DNA from: Azospirillum sp. 47_25
Lineage (GTDB): Bacteria; Pseudomonadota; Alphaproteobacteria; RF32; CAG-239
Length of the DNA stretch: 64,000 bases
Direction of reading: 5' to 3'
NCBI GenBank assembly: GCA_001917125.1
Contig: MNTU01000016.1
Span: 62,001-126,000 of the forward strand
Position 1 is the stretch's first letter. The number at the start of each line of letters is the position of its first letter. The position numbers and the translations under genes were made by a program. This document shows, one piece after another, positions 50,166-58,657 of this stretch. Below the pieces are notes generated by a model. That model was not told where the DNA came from, did no database searches, and saw nothing but the letters and a program-made list of their open reading frames with translations.

Positions 50166-51563
50166 TTACCTTGAACCTATCAGTGAAAGCGATGAAATCG
50201 TATCACCCATGCCTACCAGCGTCAGCGGTTTTTCTACCAAAATAGTCGGCAGGGCTATCAAATCAAAACCGTCAACCTCGGTAATGCCGGTTTCCGTTAA
50301 CTCCGGTTTGTGCAAATGGTTAGCCAAATCAGACAATTCTTTTAATCCCACGTCGGAAACCTGCTCGCCGTGAGCCCACAGCAGATTTTCTTTTTTGTTA
50401 ATGTTTCCGGTGCCGGCTTTGCTGGCGGCAACGGTCGCAGCCAGCATCATTCCGCGCAAATTGGCTTCCGGTGTAATTTTAAAGCCTTTATCCTGCAGCG
50501 TCATATACAAACCGAACATATGCAGTTGAATGCGCGGCGCTTTGATAATTTTCTTTATCAACATCAATGCTTCAAACATATTAACACTGTTTGTCCGTGC
50601 ATTGCAGGCTTCCGCCTGTTTTTCACATCCGGAAACCTCCAAAATGTCAATAGCTTCACGCTCGTTAATGCCGATTGAATCCACAATCGGGGCAATCGAT
50701 TTGATAATCGACTTGCGCACCGCAATATCCTGCGTGGAGGCAATCTCCAAATGAACGATATCTCCCTGCTTTTTCCAGTTTTCAATAATCGGTAAAGCGC
50801 CTTCCTGCAGGCGTACGCCGTCGTTGTGTTCCGTCAGAGCGTGAAAACCGGATAAAACCACATAATCCATTTTGCGGCGGCCGGTTGCATCAATAAAATG
50901 ACGATCCATAACCAAATGCAGATTTAACGGATCATACGTGGCAATAAAACGGTTCGATTTCGGACATTTGAAATCTTTGCCGCCGATATGCACCGTATCA
51001 TTCCGGTCAAATTCGATAATCCAGTGTATCAAAGGAATGTCAACTTCCCGGTTAATCAGATAAGCCGGTTTTTCGGCCCCTTTTTCATCAAAAGAAACCA
51101 AATTGTCCAATTCTAAAAACTGCTGGGCCTGTAACTTCGGCAGAGAATTGGCATGAGCATAGACTTTGTTGACGCCGGTAACCGCCAGAACATTGGCCAC
51201 AATTCCGCCCTGACCGCCCATTTGCAGACGGTCATACCCCAGATTGTTTACCATCCAGTCATAAACTTGTTTGTCTTCGGTCAGCCATTCTTCGGCAATC
51301 CCTTTGGTAAAACATTTGAAAATGCCTTTAACCACGTCTTTGCCTGAATCCAGCTTAGTCTGCCGCACATCTTCCAGCTCGGCCAAATCCATTCCCAAAC
51401 CGGCAGCCAGCTCGGCAATTTTCGCTCCGCTGATTTTAACCACTGCGTCTACATTGGTGTTAAATGCCGTTGCCGCCGCCTGAACCTGCTTCATATTTTC
51501 CAAAACCTGCGGAACAACCGCAAATTTTTCTGACCAGATTTTCTTTAATTCTTCGTTAGTCAT
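50166..51563 (-). CDS. ADP-dependent sugar kinase (ADP-PFK/ADP-glucokinase family)
   Basis: A 465-residue ribokinase-fold protein. The family marks are NVDAVVKISG near residue 36, GGQGGIVANVLA, LSGFHAL, the VHLEIAS motif (about 269-275, family HxExAS), and the nucleotide/catalytic loop GMGDTISS with D454 at the C-terminus. Members use ADP rather than ATP to phosphorylate glucose or fructose-6-phosphate and are best known from archaea and some eukaryotes. The sugar specificity cannot be read by eye. It follows the mitofilin-like gene by 14 nt in one operon, which is unusual. Confidence 0.82.
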   Translation of the reverse strand: MTNEELKKIWSEKFAVVPQVLENMKQVQAAATAFNTNVDAVVKISGAKIAELAAGLGMDLAELEDVRQTKLDSGKDVVKGIFKCFTKGIAEEWLTEDKQVYDWMVNNLGYDRLQMGGQGGIVANVLAVTGVNKVYAHANSLPKLQAQQFLELDNLVSFDEKGAEKPAYLINREVDIPLIHWIIEFDRNDTVHIGGKDFKCPKSNRFIATYDPLNLHLVMDRHFIDATGRRKMDYVVLSGFHALTEHNDGVRLQEGALPIIENWKKQGDIVHLEIASTQDIAVRKSIIKSIAPIVDSIGINEREAIDILEVSGCEKQAEACNARTNSVNMFEALMLIKKIIKAPRIQLHMFGLYMTLQDKGFKITPEANLRGMMLAATVAASKAGTGNINKKENLLWAHGEQVSDVGLKELSDLANHLHKPELTETGITEVDGFDLIALPTILVEKPLTLVGMGDTISSLSLIGSR

Positions 51564-51577
51564 GCCTGCCTCGCAAG

Positions 51578-52606
51578 TTAATTGCTTTTAATGCTGTTCA
51601 CTTTCATCAAAGCCAGTGAATGTGCCGAAATATTGGCTATCGCCTGATTGAAATTAATGCGTGCCTGAACCTCTGTCATCCACTTTTGCATAGCCGGATC
51701 GTTGACGATAAATGAACTGTCAAGCTGGTGCAGCCCGTCCAAAGCCTGCTGCAGGTTTCCGTTTTTAACTTCTTCGTTTATTTTTTTGAAATTGTTTTCG
51801 TTTTCGGCTTCGTTCTGCGGAGAAAGAACGTCATTGACTCTTTTGACTTTGACCACTTCGTTAAATTTAATATTCAAAACCTCTTTCCAGTTCTTGCCTT
51901 CCAAATCCTGCTTGGTTTGAACTTTTGCCAAACGACGGTAAATTTTCTTAAACTCGTTAATCAGACTGTTCTGCGACTTGACGCCCTCCCGCGCATAACG
52001 CGAAATCGTTTCCACATCGCCTTGAATGGCCGTATCGTTTTTGGCCAGTTGCTGCAAAATTTCCGCCTCATAAGCAAAATTGGTGCCGTTTTCCGAACTT
52101 TCCTTAACCATCATCGTCGCCGTCAGAACCAAAGCACCGTCATCGCTGATTTTGGCCAAAGTATCCAACCGCTCTTCAATCTTGTCCAACCGGGTAATAA
52201 TCCCCAAAACCGTTGCCACGTCCGCCTTGGAATCAATCACGTTGAGATTTTGCTTTTCTATCGCCTCCAATTTGCTGTCAAAACGGCTTAAATCAACCGT
52301 AGCACTGCTTCCCTCCGGCAAAGAGCTGATTTGATTTTGCAGCTGGTTAATCTGGTTTTGCAGCACATTCATCCGCCGATAAAATTCATCTTCCTGGACC
52401 GTATTTTCTTCTTGGGATTCCTCTGTGGCCGTCTGCATTGAAATAAACTTGACCATATTGGTAATAATCTGCGGATTCAGCCATAATCCGTATAAAATCC
52501 CCAGGAAAAGCACCCAGAAAACAATTCTGAGCATCGCTTTTTTGGCTGTGGCGGCAATCTGGCTTTTTGAAACCTCAACCGGCTTGTTTTCAACACTTTT
52601 GACCAT
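51578..52606 (-). CDS. Mitofilin/Mic60-like inner-membrane protein
   Basis: A 342-residue protein with a basic N-terminus, one membrane span (about residues 26-46), a long coiled coil (about 75-250), and a C-terminal helical signature (EEVKNGNLQQALDGLHQL, then QKWMTEVQARINFNQAIANIS) like the mitofilin domain. Alphaproteobacterial Mic60 shapes inner-membrane folds and in many genomes lies between hemD and hemY, divergent from tsaD. Here tsaD is divergent as expected, but hemC, hemD and hemY are absent and an ADP-dependent kinase follows. Confidence 0.72.
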   Translation of the reverse strand: MVKSVENKPVEVSKSQIAATAKKAMLRIVFWVLFLGILYGLWLNPQIITNMVKFISMQTATEESQEENTVQEDEFYRRMNVLQNQINQLQNQISSLPEGSSATVDLSRFDSKLEAIEKQNLNVIDSKADVATVLGIITRLDKIEERLDTLAKISDDGALVLTATMMVKESSENGTNFAYEAEILQQLAKNDTAIQGDVETISRYAREGVKSQNSLINEFKKIYRRLAKVQTKQDLEGKNWKEVLNIKFNEVVKVKRVNDVLSPQNEAENENNFKKINEEVKNGNLQQALDGLHQLDSSFIVNDPAMQKWMTEVQARINFNQAIANISAHSLALMKVNSIKSN

Positions 52607-52699
52607 TTTATAATCCTCTTGTGATAATTCTTGGCAATAAACTTTTTATAGTGTATATAATTTAAAAAAAACTGCAATAAATAAAAACGGATAATAAAA

Positions 52700-53776
52700 A
52701 TGTTGGTATTGGGAATTGAAAGCAGCTGCGATGAAACGGCAGCCGCTGTCGTCAACGAAAAAAGGGAAATTCTCGGACAAAATCTGCTTTCTCAGGAAGA
52801 ACACAAAGTTTTCGGCGGTGTCGTGCCTGAAATAGCAGCCCGTTCACATCTTGACCATATTGACGAAATCATTGAAAGCTGCGTCAGCAAAGCCGGTATC
52901 CGATTGGAAGATTTGGATGCGATTGCCGCTTCGTCGGGTCCCGGACTCATCGGCGGCGTGGTTGTCGGCGTTATGGCAGCCAAAGCTCTGGCACTTGCCC
53001 TCAACAAACCTTTCATTGCCGTCAATCATCTGGAAGGCCATGCACTCTGCGCCCGCCTCACCGAAGACGTTGTTTACCCTTATCTGCTGCTTTTGGTTTC
53101 CGGCGGACACTGTCAAATTCTGATAGTTAAAGACGTCGGCGATTTTGAACGTCTCGGCACCACAATTGACGACGCGGCGGGCGAAGCTTTTGATAAAGTC
53201 GCCAAAATGCTGAATCTCGGTTATCCCGGCGGCCCGATGATTGAAAAAATGGCTTCGGTCGGCAACCCCGAACGTTTCATTCTTCCACGTCCGCTGCAAA
53301 ATTCGGGCGACTGCAATTTGTCTTTCTCCGGTTTAAAAACCGCCGTCCGCAAAATTATTGAATCTTATTCCCCGGACGGAAAAATTGAACATGCAATTAT
53401 GCGCAAAAGAGAAGCAGCCGATATCTGTGCCGCATTCCAGACTGCCGCTGCCGACTGCCTGGTTCGCAAATTGGAAAGGGCAATTAAATATTTTAAAACA
53501 AATTTTCCGCAAGGCAAAGATCTGGTCGTTTCCGGCGGAGTTGCCGCCAACACTTATTTGCGCGAACAGCTTCGTCTGCTGGCTGACAGGCACGGCCTTA
53601 CCTTTGCAGCGCCGCCGATAAAATTCTGTACCGACAACGGCGTTATGATAGCCTGGGCCGGATTGGAAAGATTCCGCCGGGGTTTCACCAATGATTTGGA
53701 TTTCAAACCGCGCCCGCGTTGGCCGTTAGATGCTAACGCTCCGAAAGCTGCCGGTGCCGGAGGAGTAAAAGCATGA
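52700..53776 (+). CDS. tsaD: tRNA N6-threonylcarbamoyladenosine synthase TsaD
   Basis: A 358-residue ASKHA-fold enzyme. MLVLGIESSCDET at the start, PEIAARSH, the metal-binding H110 and H114 in NHLEGH, LVSGGHCQI, and VSGGVAANTYLR are all present. With TsaB, TsaC and TsaE it modifies A37 of ANN-decoding tRNAs. The ribosome site is weak. The end overlaps nth by 4 nt (ATGA). Confidence 0.97.
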   Translation: MLVLGIESSCDETAAAVVNEKREILGQNLLSQEEHKVFGGVVPEIAARSHLDHIDEIIESCVSKAGIRLEDLDAIAASSGPGLIGGVVVGVMAAKALALALNKPFIAVNHLEGHALCARLTEDVVYPYLLLLVSGGHCQILIVKDVGDFERLGTTIDDAAGEAFDKVAKMLNLGYPGGPMIEKMASVGNPERFILPRPLQNSGDCNLSFSGLKTAVRKIIESYSPDGKIEHAIMRKREAADICAAFQTAAADCLVRKLERAIKYFKTNFPQGKDLVVSGGVAANTYLREQLRLLADRHGLTFAAPPIKFCTDNGVMIAWAGLERFRRGFTNDLDFKPRPRWPLDANAPKAAGAGGVKA

Positions 53777-54411
53777 TTCGTCCCCAAGCCGAAATTCTCG
53801 AAATAATGGATATTTTTAATCAAAAAGATCCCAATCCCCGCTGCGAATTAAATTACAGCAATGCTTACACCTTGCTGGTCGCTGTTGTTTTGTCGGCGCA
53901 AAGTACGGACAAAGGCGTTAATCGGGCAACCGAAGAATTGTTCAAAATCGCCGACACGCCGCAAAAAATGGCAGCCCTGGGCCTGGATAAACTGAAACAC
54001 TACATTAAAACCATCGGTTTATATAACAACAAAGCCAAAAACATCATCGCCCTCAGCAAAGAACTGACGGAAAAATATCAGGGCGAAGTGCCGCATAACC
54101 GCGAAGCATTGGAAAACCTGGCCGGCGTTGGCCGTAAAACCGCCAATGTTGTTTTAAACGTCTGGTTCAATGAACCGACTTTGGCCGTTGACACTCATGT
54201 TATGCGCATATCCCACCGCCTGAACATGAGCGATGGCAAAAATCCGCTGGAAGTTGAAAAGGATCTGCTGAAAGTGCTTCCCGATAATTACAAAAAGAAC
54301 GCCAACCACTGGCTGGTGCTTTTCGGACGCTACATCTGCAAAGCACAAAAACCGGATTGTCCGAATTGTCCCGTTTCCTCCTTCTGCCACTCCGCCGACA
54401 AAAGAATTTAG
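53773..54411 (+). CDS. nth: Endonuclease III
   Basis: A 212-residue DNA glycosylase/AP lyase for oxidised pyrimidines. The HhH motif LAGVGRKTANVVLN carries catalytic K122, VDTHV carries D140, and the [4Fe-4S] site is C189-x6-C196-x2-C199-x5-C205. It is translationally coupled to tsaD and convergent with the histidine phosphatase gene (4-nt overlap). Confidence 0.96.
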   Translation: MIRPQAEILEIMDIFNQKDPNPRCELNYSNAYTLLVAVVLSAQSTDKGVNRATEELFKIADTPQKMAALGLDKLKHYIKTIGLYNNKAKNIIALSKELTEKYQGEVPHNREALENLAGVGRKTANVVLNVWFNEPTLAVDTHVMRISHRLNMSDGKNPLEVEKDLLKVLPDNYKKNANHWLVLFGRYICKAQKPDCPNCPVSSFCHSADKRI

Positions 54412-55073
54412 CCCAACAGACGATAGATGTCCTCAATCGCTGCGCACCGGTTAAAATAACAGCTTTTATCCAATAACAAACCGGCCTTGTCCCAATCAAG
54501 GCTGGTTTGTTTATATTGTTCAAAATACTGCCTGATAACCTCAAGGTCGGAATTTTCTTTCCATAAATCCAGCAATAAAGAAAATCCGGGATAATAATCC
54601 GGCCAGGGAATAAAATTCACCTTCCGTCCGCGCAAATCTTCCCAGCTTTCGATTTCCCCGGTAAAACCGCCGTCGGGCGGCACAAAACACATCGCCGGAC
54701 TCAAAAGGGAAAAAATCTTTTCAATAACCGGTGCATGCGTCACCAGATGAACATGCCGGAAACCGTTCAGTGACGCTTCTGCCGCCAAAATATCCAAAAA
54801 CAGCGACACACTGCCGAGAGAGCTGTCCTCAGTCAATTCGGGACTGTAAACAATTTTATCCCGGGCATAATCTCCGCCGACAGCCCGCAAGTTTGCCGTT
54901 GCTTTCGCCCGCGGAATATCCGAACTGTAAACGGCATCAAAAGATCCGTACGCCGCAGTCAGTTCCTGTCCGCGGTAAACGCCTTCCAAAATACTGGATT
55001 CCGATAGAGGCAGGCGTGCACCGTAACTGTAACGTCCGTGCCGTCCGACGGTCAAAAACACTTTTTCCGGCAT
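54408..55073 (-). CDS. Histidine phosphatase superfamily protein
   Basis: A 221-residue protein from the ATG at 55073, which follows GAAGG; the longer frame overlaps dnaQ without a ribosome site. The phosphohistidine motif RHG is at the start (LTVGRHGRYSYG), YSSDIPRAKATA carries the second Arg region, and LVTHAPV the second His. The rest is unlike phosphoglycerate mutase or CobC, with a long C-terminal helical part. Substrate unknown. It follows dnaQ by 4 nt. Confidence 0.75.
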   Translation of the reverse strand: MPEKVFLTVGRHGRYSYGARLPLSESSILEGVYRGQELTAAYGSFDAVYSSDIPRAKATANLRAVGGDYARDKIVYSPELTEDSSLGSVSLFLDILAAEASLNGFRHVHLVTHAPVIEKIFSLLSPAMCFVPPDGGFTGEIESWEDLRGRKVNFIPWPDYYPGFSLLLDLWKENSDLEVIRQYFEQYKQTSLDWDKAGLLLDKSCYFNRCAAIEDIYRLLG

Positions 55074-55077
55074 TTTT

Positions 55078-55794
55078 TCAGCCTTCGGCTTTTTCCGGTT
55101 CTGCACTTGCCGTCCAAATGGCCTCTTTGATATTATTTGCCAGAAAATCCAAATGCAGCTGCTTTTCCTCTTCGCTTAACGGAAAGGAACGAGCTTCGCG
55201 AAAAACCCTCTTTTGCGCGGAACTGTCGGCAAAAACCGTTCCCCGGGAAACCTTTTTCTCCTCCTTGAGCATACTGGGTTCCTGCCCGCCGAGCAGTTCC
55301 AGATAAACCTTGGCCAGCAAATCAGCGTCAAGCAGCGCCCCGTGCAGCGTGCGCTCACTGTTGTCAATACCGTAACGGCGGCACAAAGCGTCCAAATTAA
55401 CGCGCGCTCCGGGAAACAGGTTGCGGGCGATTTCCAGGGTATCCACAACCCTGTCCCAGGTGAACAAAGGCTTGTCCAGTTCTTTCAGCTGACCGTTCAA
55501 AAAGCCGATATCGAATGAAGCGTTATGCGCTACCAGAACGGCATCACCGACAAACTCAAGCCACTCATCCGCAACCTGGCGAAAAGTCGGATAATCTTTC
55601 AAAAAATCATAACTCAAACCGTGAACTTTGAAAGCATCTTCCGGAACTTCCCTCTCAGGGTTTATATATTGGTGGTAAGTAACCCCGGTCGGAATATGGT
55701 TAATCAGTTCCACCGCGCCGATTTCTACCAGACGGTCTCCTTCATTGACATTAAAACCCGTTGTTTCCGTATCGAATACAATCTCTCTGACCAT
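55078..55794 (-). CDS. dnaQ: DNA polymerase III epsilon subunit
   Basis: A 238-residue DEDDh exonuclease: D8-x-E10 in FDTETTG, HNASFD with the second Asp, and HGALLDAD with catalytic His and Asp. The C-terminal part (about 185-238) would bind the alpha subunit. It proofreads during replication. coaE starts one base before it on the same strand, an arrangement conserved beside alphaproteobacterial origins. Confidence 0.95.
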   Translation of the reverse strand: MVREIVFDTETTGFNVNEGDRLVEIGAVELINHIPTGVTYHQYINPEREVPEDAFKVHGLSYDFLKDYPTFRQVADEWLEFVGDAVLVAHNASFDIGFLNGQLKELDKPLFTWDRVVDTLEIARNLFPGARVNLDALCRRYGIDNSERTLHGALLDADLLAKVYLELLGGQEPSMLKEEKKVSRGTVFADSSAQKRVFREARSFPLSEEEKQLHLDFLANNIKEAIWTASAEPEKAEG

Positions 55795-55795
55795 C

Positions 55796-56380
55796 TCAGC
55801 ATCCCTCTATTTCTTCAATCATCGCCAGCAGCTCAACCTTCAGCAGATTAATCGGCTTATCCGTATTAATAATCACATCGGCCAAAACTTTTTTGGCCGC
55901 ATTGTCCATCTGAATCCGGTTAATCTTGTCAAAATCCGCTGCTGAAATGTTATCCCGCCGCATAACCCTCATTTTTTGCGTCTCATAATCAACATCAGCC
56001 ACCACGATATAATCGCAGTATTTATCCCAGCCCATTTCGAACAACAGAGCAACATCCATAAAAAACAAATCAGCCCGGCAGGCATTTCGACGGCGGACAT
56101 TCATCAGAGTCTGCTTCAAAAAAGGATGAATCAGGCTTTCCAAAACTTTCAACCGGGCATTATCCCCGAAAACCAGATTTCTCAATTTCCGTTTGTTGAC
56201 CTTTTCCCCTTCCATAACTTCCGGAAAATGTGCCGCAATAACCTTGATAAAATCCTTTTGATAATACAAACGGCGAACCCAACCGTCGATATCATAAACA
56301 ACATATCCCAGACGGCGGACAATTTTGGAAAGGGTTGTTTTTCCGCACCCGATTGAACCGGTAATGGCTGCAAGCTTCAT
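55796..56380 (-). CDS. coaE: Dephospho-CoA kinase
   Basis: A 194-residue P-loop kinase for the last step of CoA synthesis. Walker A GSIGCGKT is at residues 8-15, DIDGWVR carries the conserved Asp, and MDVALLFE and the Arg-rich lid follow. The family consensus is GGIGSGKS, so this copy differs at two positions without losing the Lys. It starts beside the predicted oriC. Confidence 0.93.
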   Translation of the reverse strand: MKLAAITGSIGCGKTTLSKIVRRLGYVVYDIDGWVRRLYYQKDFIKVIAAHFPEVMEGEKVNKRKLRNLVFGDNARLKVLESLIHPFLKQTLMNVRRRNACRADLFFMDVALLFEMGWDKYCDYIVVADVDYETQKMRVMRRDNISAADFDKINRIQMDNAAKKVLADVIINTDKPINLLKVELLAMIEEIEGC

Positions 56381-56434
56381 AAAAAATCCTCAAATCAAAG
56401 GTTTGACTCACTTATCAACAAATCAGGCTTTTCC

Positions 56435-56443
56435 TGTGTATAA
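56435..56443 (-). promoter_or_regulatory. DnaA box (perfect)
   Basis: Reads TTATACACA on the minus strand, matching TTATNCACA. Confidence 0.75.
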
Positions 56444-56552
56444 CTGAGCCCTTTTTCCAATTTATACAAAGTAATCACCATAAAGTAAAATCTAATATAC
56501 TGACTTACGCACAAGCAGCTTTTTCATCCCCGGCCGGTGGATAAAAAAGTTA

Positions 56553-56567
56553 TTAACAAAAACTTAA
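56553..56567. promoter_or_regulatory. CtrA-type box 1
   Basis: TTAA, seven bases, TTAA. It overlaps a one-mismatch DnaA box (56550-56558), as some CtrA sites do in the Caulobacter origin. Confidence 0.55.
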
Positions 56568-56600
56568 TTTTGCAGTTTACATTTTGAGTCCGGAAAAGTT

Positions 56601-56616
56601 TTAACGATTCGTTAAC
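56601..56616. promoter_or_regulatory. CtrA-type box 2
   Basis: TTAA-CGATTCG-TTAAC, a full match to TTAA-N7-TTAAC. Confidence 0.65.
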
Positions 56617-56644
56617 GATTGTTTATTTTCGGTTAACAGCTTTA

Positions 56645-56660
56645 TTAACAAACTGTTAAC
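56645..56660. promoter_or_regulatory. CtrA-type box 3
   Basis: TTAA-CAAACTG-TTAAC, a full match. A further TTAA lies 8 nt before it (56633-56636). Confidence 0.65.
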
Positions 56661-56686
56661 TTCTGGATAACTCTGTGGCTCAAAAT

Positions 56687-56695
56687 TTATCCACA
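56687..56695 (+). promoter_or_regulatory. DnaA box (perfect)
   Basis: TTATCCACA, identical to the strong E. coli consensus, next to the AT-rich stretch. Confidence 0.8.
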
Positions 56696-56757
56696 AGAGT
56701 CACAGGCATATACAATCTACTACATAATTTTTTAAATTTTAAATTGGCAGGTCGGAA

Positions 56758-56766
56758 TGTGCATAA
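56758..56766 (-). promoter_or_regulatory. DnaA box (perfect)
   Basis: Reads TTATGCACA on the minus strand, on the far side of the AT-rich stretch. Confidence 0.72.
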
Positions 56767-56796
56767 ATCTGCCCTGAAAAAATATCCAATCTTTAT

Positions 56797-56847
56797 TTGA
56801 CAGTTTTCGATTTAAAGCATATATAAACTTATACTATATCATATAGT
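56797..56847 (+). promoter_or_regulatory. rho promoter with palindrome at the predicted start
   Basis: TTGACA (56797-56802), 17 nt, TATATA (56820-56825). ACTATAT-C-ATATAGT (56833-56847) is a perfect palindrome at the predicted transcription start and may be an operator. Confidence 0.5.
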
Positions 56848-56890
56848 TCTTATTTCTGTTTTGACAATATCCTACATATTTAAGGTTCCC

Positions 56891-58144
56891 ATGAATTTAA
56901 AAGAGCTCAAACAAAAGTCTCCTACCGAGTTGTTAACTCAGGCTGAAGATTTAGGGATTGAAGATGCTTCATCCATGCGCAAACAGGATTTGATGTTTGC
57001 TATTCTAAAAAAACTCGCCGATGACGATAAAATTATCTACGGCGAAGGCACAATTGAAGTCATGCCGGACGGTTTCGGTTTTCTCCGTTCCGCCGAATCA
57101 AACTATCTTGCCGGCCCTGATGACATATATGTTTCGCCTTCCCAGGTTAAAAAATTTGGTCTGCGCACCGGCGATACTGTTGAAGGCGAAATTCGCGGTC
57201 CGAAAGACAATGAACGTTATTTTGCCTTAACCAAGATTAACGCCATTAATTTTGACGATCCCGAAAAATCAAAACTTAGGGTTAATTTTGACAACCTGAC
57301 GCCGCTTTACCCGACGGAAAAGCTTAATTTTGATATCATCTGCGGCGACAAAGACTATACCTGCCGCGTGATTGATTTGATTTCACCGCAGGGCAAAGGC
57401 CAGCGCGGGCTGATTGTTGCCCCACCGCGCACAGGTAAAACCGTAATGCTGCAGAATATTGCCCATGCGATTGCCGCCAATCATCCTGAAGCCTATCTGA
57501 TGGTGCTTTTGATTGACGAACGTCCCGAGGAAGTAACCGATATGACCCGTTCGGTGAAAGGTGAAGTAATTTCTTCTACCTTTGATGAACCGGCTTCGCG
57601 CCATGTTCAGGTAGCAGAAATGGTGATTGAAAAAGCCAAACGCCTGGTTGAAAATAAAAAAGACGTTGTCATTCTGCTCGATTCGATTACCCGTTTGGGT
57701 CGCGCTTACAATACGGTAATCCCTTCTTCCGGCAAGGTTTTGACCGGCGGTGTCGATGCAAATGCTCTCCAGCGGCCGAAACGCATTCTCGGTGCAGCCC
57801 GCAATGTTGAAGAAGGCGGATCGCTGACCATTATCGCCACGGCTCTGATTGATACCGGTTCCCGCATGGACGAAGTTATCTTTGAAGAATTCAAAGGAAC
57901 CGGCAACTCAGAAATCATTCTTGATCGAAAACTGACCGATAAACGCCTCTTCCCGACGATTGATATTACCCGCTCCGGCACCCGTAAGGAAGAACTGCTG
58001 GTTGACAAGGCCACCTTGTCCAAAATGTGGGTTCTGCGCCGTGTGCTGATGCAGATGGGAATGACGGACGGTATGGAGTTTTTGCTTGAAAAGCTCAAAC
58101 AAAGCAAAGACAATCAGGATTTCTTCAATACCATGAACAGCTAA
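56891..58144 (+). CDS. rho: Transcription termination factor Rho
   Basis: A 417-residue hexameric RNA helicase. The start is the ATG at 56891 ([11 protein letters not shown]), 6 nt after AAGG, not the upstream frame. The N-terminal RNA-binding domain has [16 protein letters not shown] and FGLRTGD. The motor has Walker A APPRTGKT (residues 177-184), [27 protein letters not shown], and the R-loop region. It ends factor-dependent transcripts. A terminator follows. Confidence 0.97.
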   Translation: MNLKELKQKSPTELLTQAEDLGIEDASSMRKQDLMFAILKKLADDDKIIYGEGTIEVMPDGFGFLRSAESNYLAGPDDIYVSPSQVKKFGLRTGDTVEGEIRGPKDNERYFALTKINAINFDDPEKSKLRVNFDNLTPLYPTEKLNFDIICGDKDYTCRVIDLISPQGKGQRGLIVAPPRTGKTVMLQNIAHAIAANHPEAYLMVLLIDERPEEVTDMTRSVKGEVISSTFDEPASRHVQVAEMVIEKAKRLVENKKDVVILLDSITRLGRAYNTVIPSSGKVLTGGVDANALQRPKRILGAARNVEEGGSLTIIATALIDTGSRMDEVIFEEFKGTGNSEIILDRKLTDKRLFPTIDITRSGTRKEELLVDKATLSKMWVLRRVLMQMGMTDGMEFLLEKLKQSKDNQDFFNTMNS

Positions 58145-58148
58145 AACA

Positions 58149-58173
58149 AAACCCCGGATTTTATCCGGGGTTT
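58149..58173. terminator. Bidirectional intrinsic terminator after rho
   Basis: AAACCCCGGAT (58149-58159) and ATCCGGGGTTT (58163-58173) pair perfectly with a 3-nt loop, between rho and the convergent membrane gene. Confidence 0.85.
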
Positions 58174-58190
58174 ACGTTTAATTATTGTAT

Positions 58191-58607
58191 CTACGGCTTG
58201 TCTAAAGCGGCAAATAAAAAAGTGCTTAACACAAACAGAATGACCGTTCTGTCGGGAATAACCGGTTTGGAACTGCACCGAAAACCGCATTGATAAGCCA
58301 AAACGGGCAAACAAGCGTCAATCAGGCAATACACCGCAGCCAACACAAACAGCAACAGCAGATTTCCGTGCGCAATTCCGGTCATAATCCTTGCATTGGC
58401 AAAAGCCAAAGCCAGTGCCGCATACCTGACGGCAAAGGAAAAAACGCCGGGATGATTGTCGTCTTTACGATAAAGAAACATAAAGAAAACTGCGGTTAAA
58501 AGATTTGCACCCAGGAGCTTCCAGCCGGCATTGCCGCAGATACCCCAAACCAACATGCCGGTCACAACCAAGAAGACCAGCAGATTAATAAATTTTTCAG
58601 GTTTCAT
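58191..58607 (-). CDS. Small polytopic membrane protein of unknown function
   Basis: A 138-residue protein with about four to five membrane spans, short loops, and three Cys in the loop CGFRCSSK plus one in YCLIDACLP. No family recognised. It follows the HAD gene on the same strand with a 50-bp gap. Some alphaproteobacteria have the CopD-type hemJ at this place near rho, but its hallmark His residues are not evident here. Confidence 0.6.
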   Translation of the reverse strand: MKPEKFINLLVFLVVTGMLVWGICGNAGWKLLGANLLTAVFFMFLYRKDDNHPGVFSFAVRYAALALAFANARIMTGIAHGNLLLLFVLAAVYCLIDACLPVLAYQCGFRCSSKPVIPDRTVILFVLSTFLFAALDKP

Positions 58608-58657
58608 AACATAAAAATTTAAAAATGATAAAATTTTGAATAAGTATGCCTTTTTCG

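Larger units (their letters stand above)
56381..56890. other. Predicted chromosomal replication origin (oriC)
   Basis: A 510-bp gene-free, AT-rich gap between coaE-dnaQ and rho, the usual alphaproteobacterial origin site. It contains three perfect TTATNCACA DnaA boxes, five one-mismatch boxes (56412-56420, 56505-56513, 56536-56544, 56550-56558 and 56662-56670), three TTAA-N7-TTAA CtrA-type boxes, and an AT-rich stretch (56722-56745) suited to unwinding. The rho promoter occupies the right end. Function is inferred from motifs and position. Confidence 0.82.
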
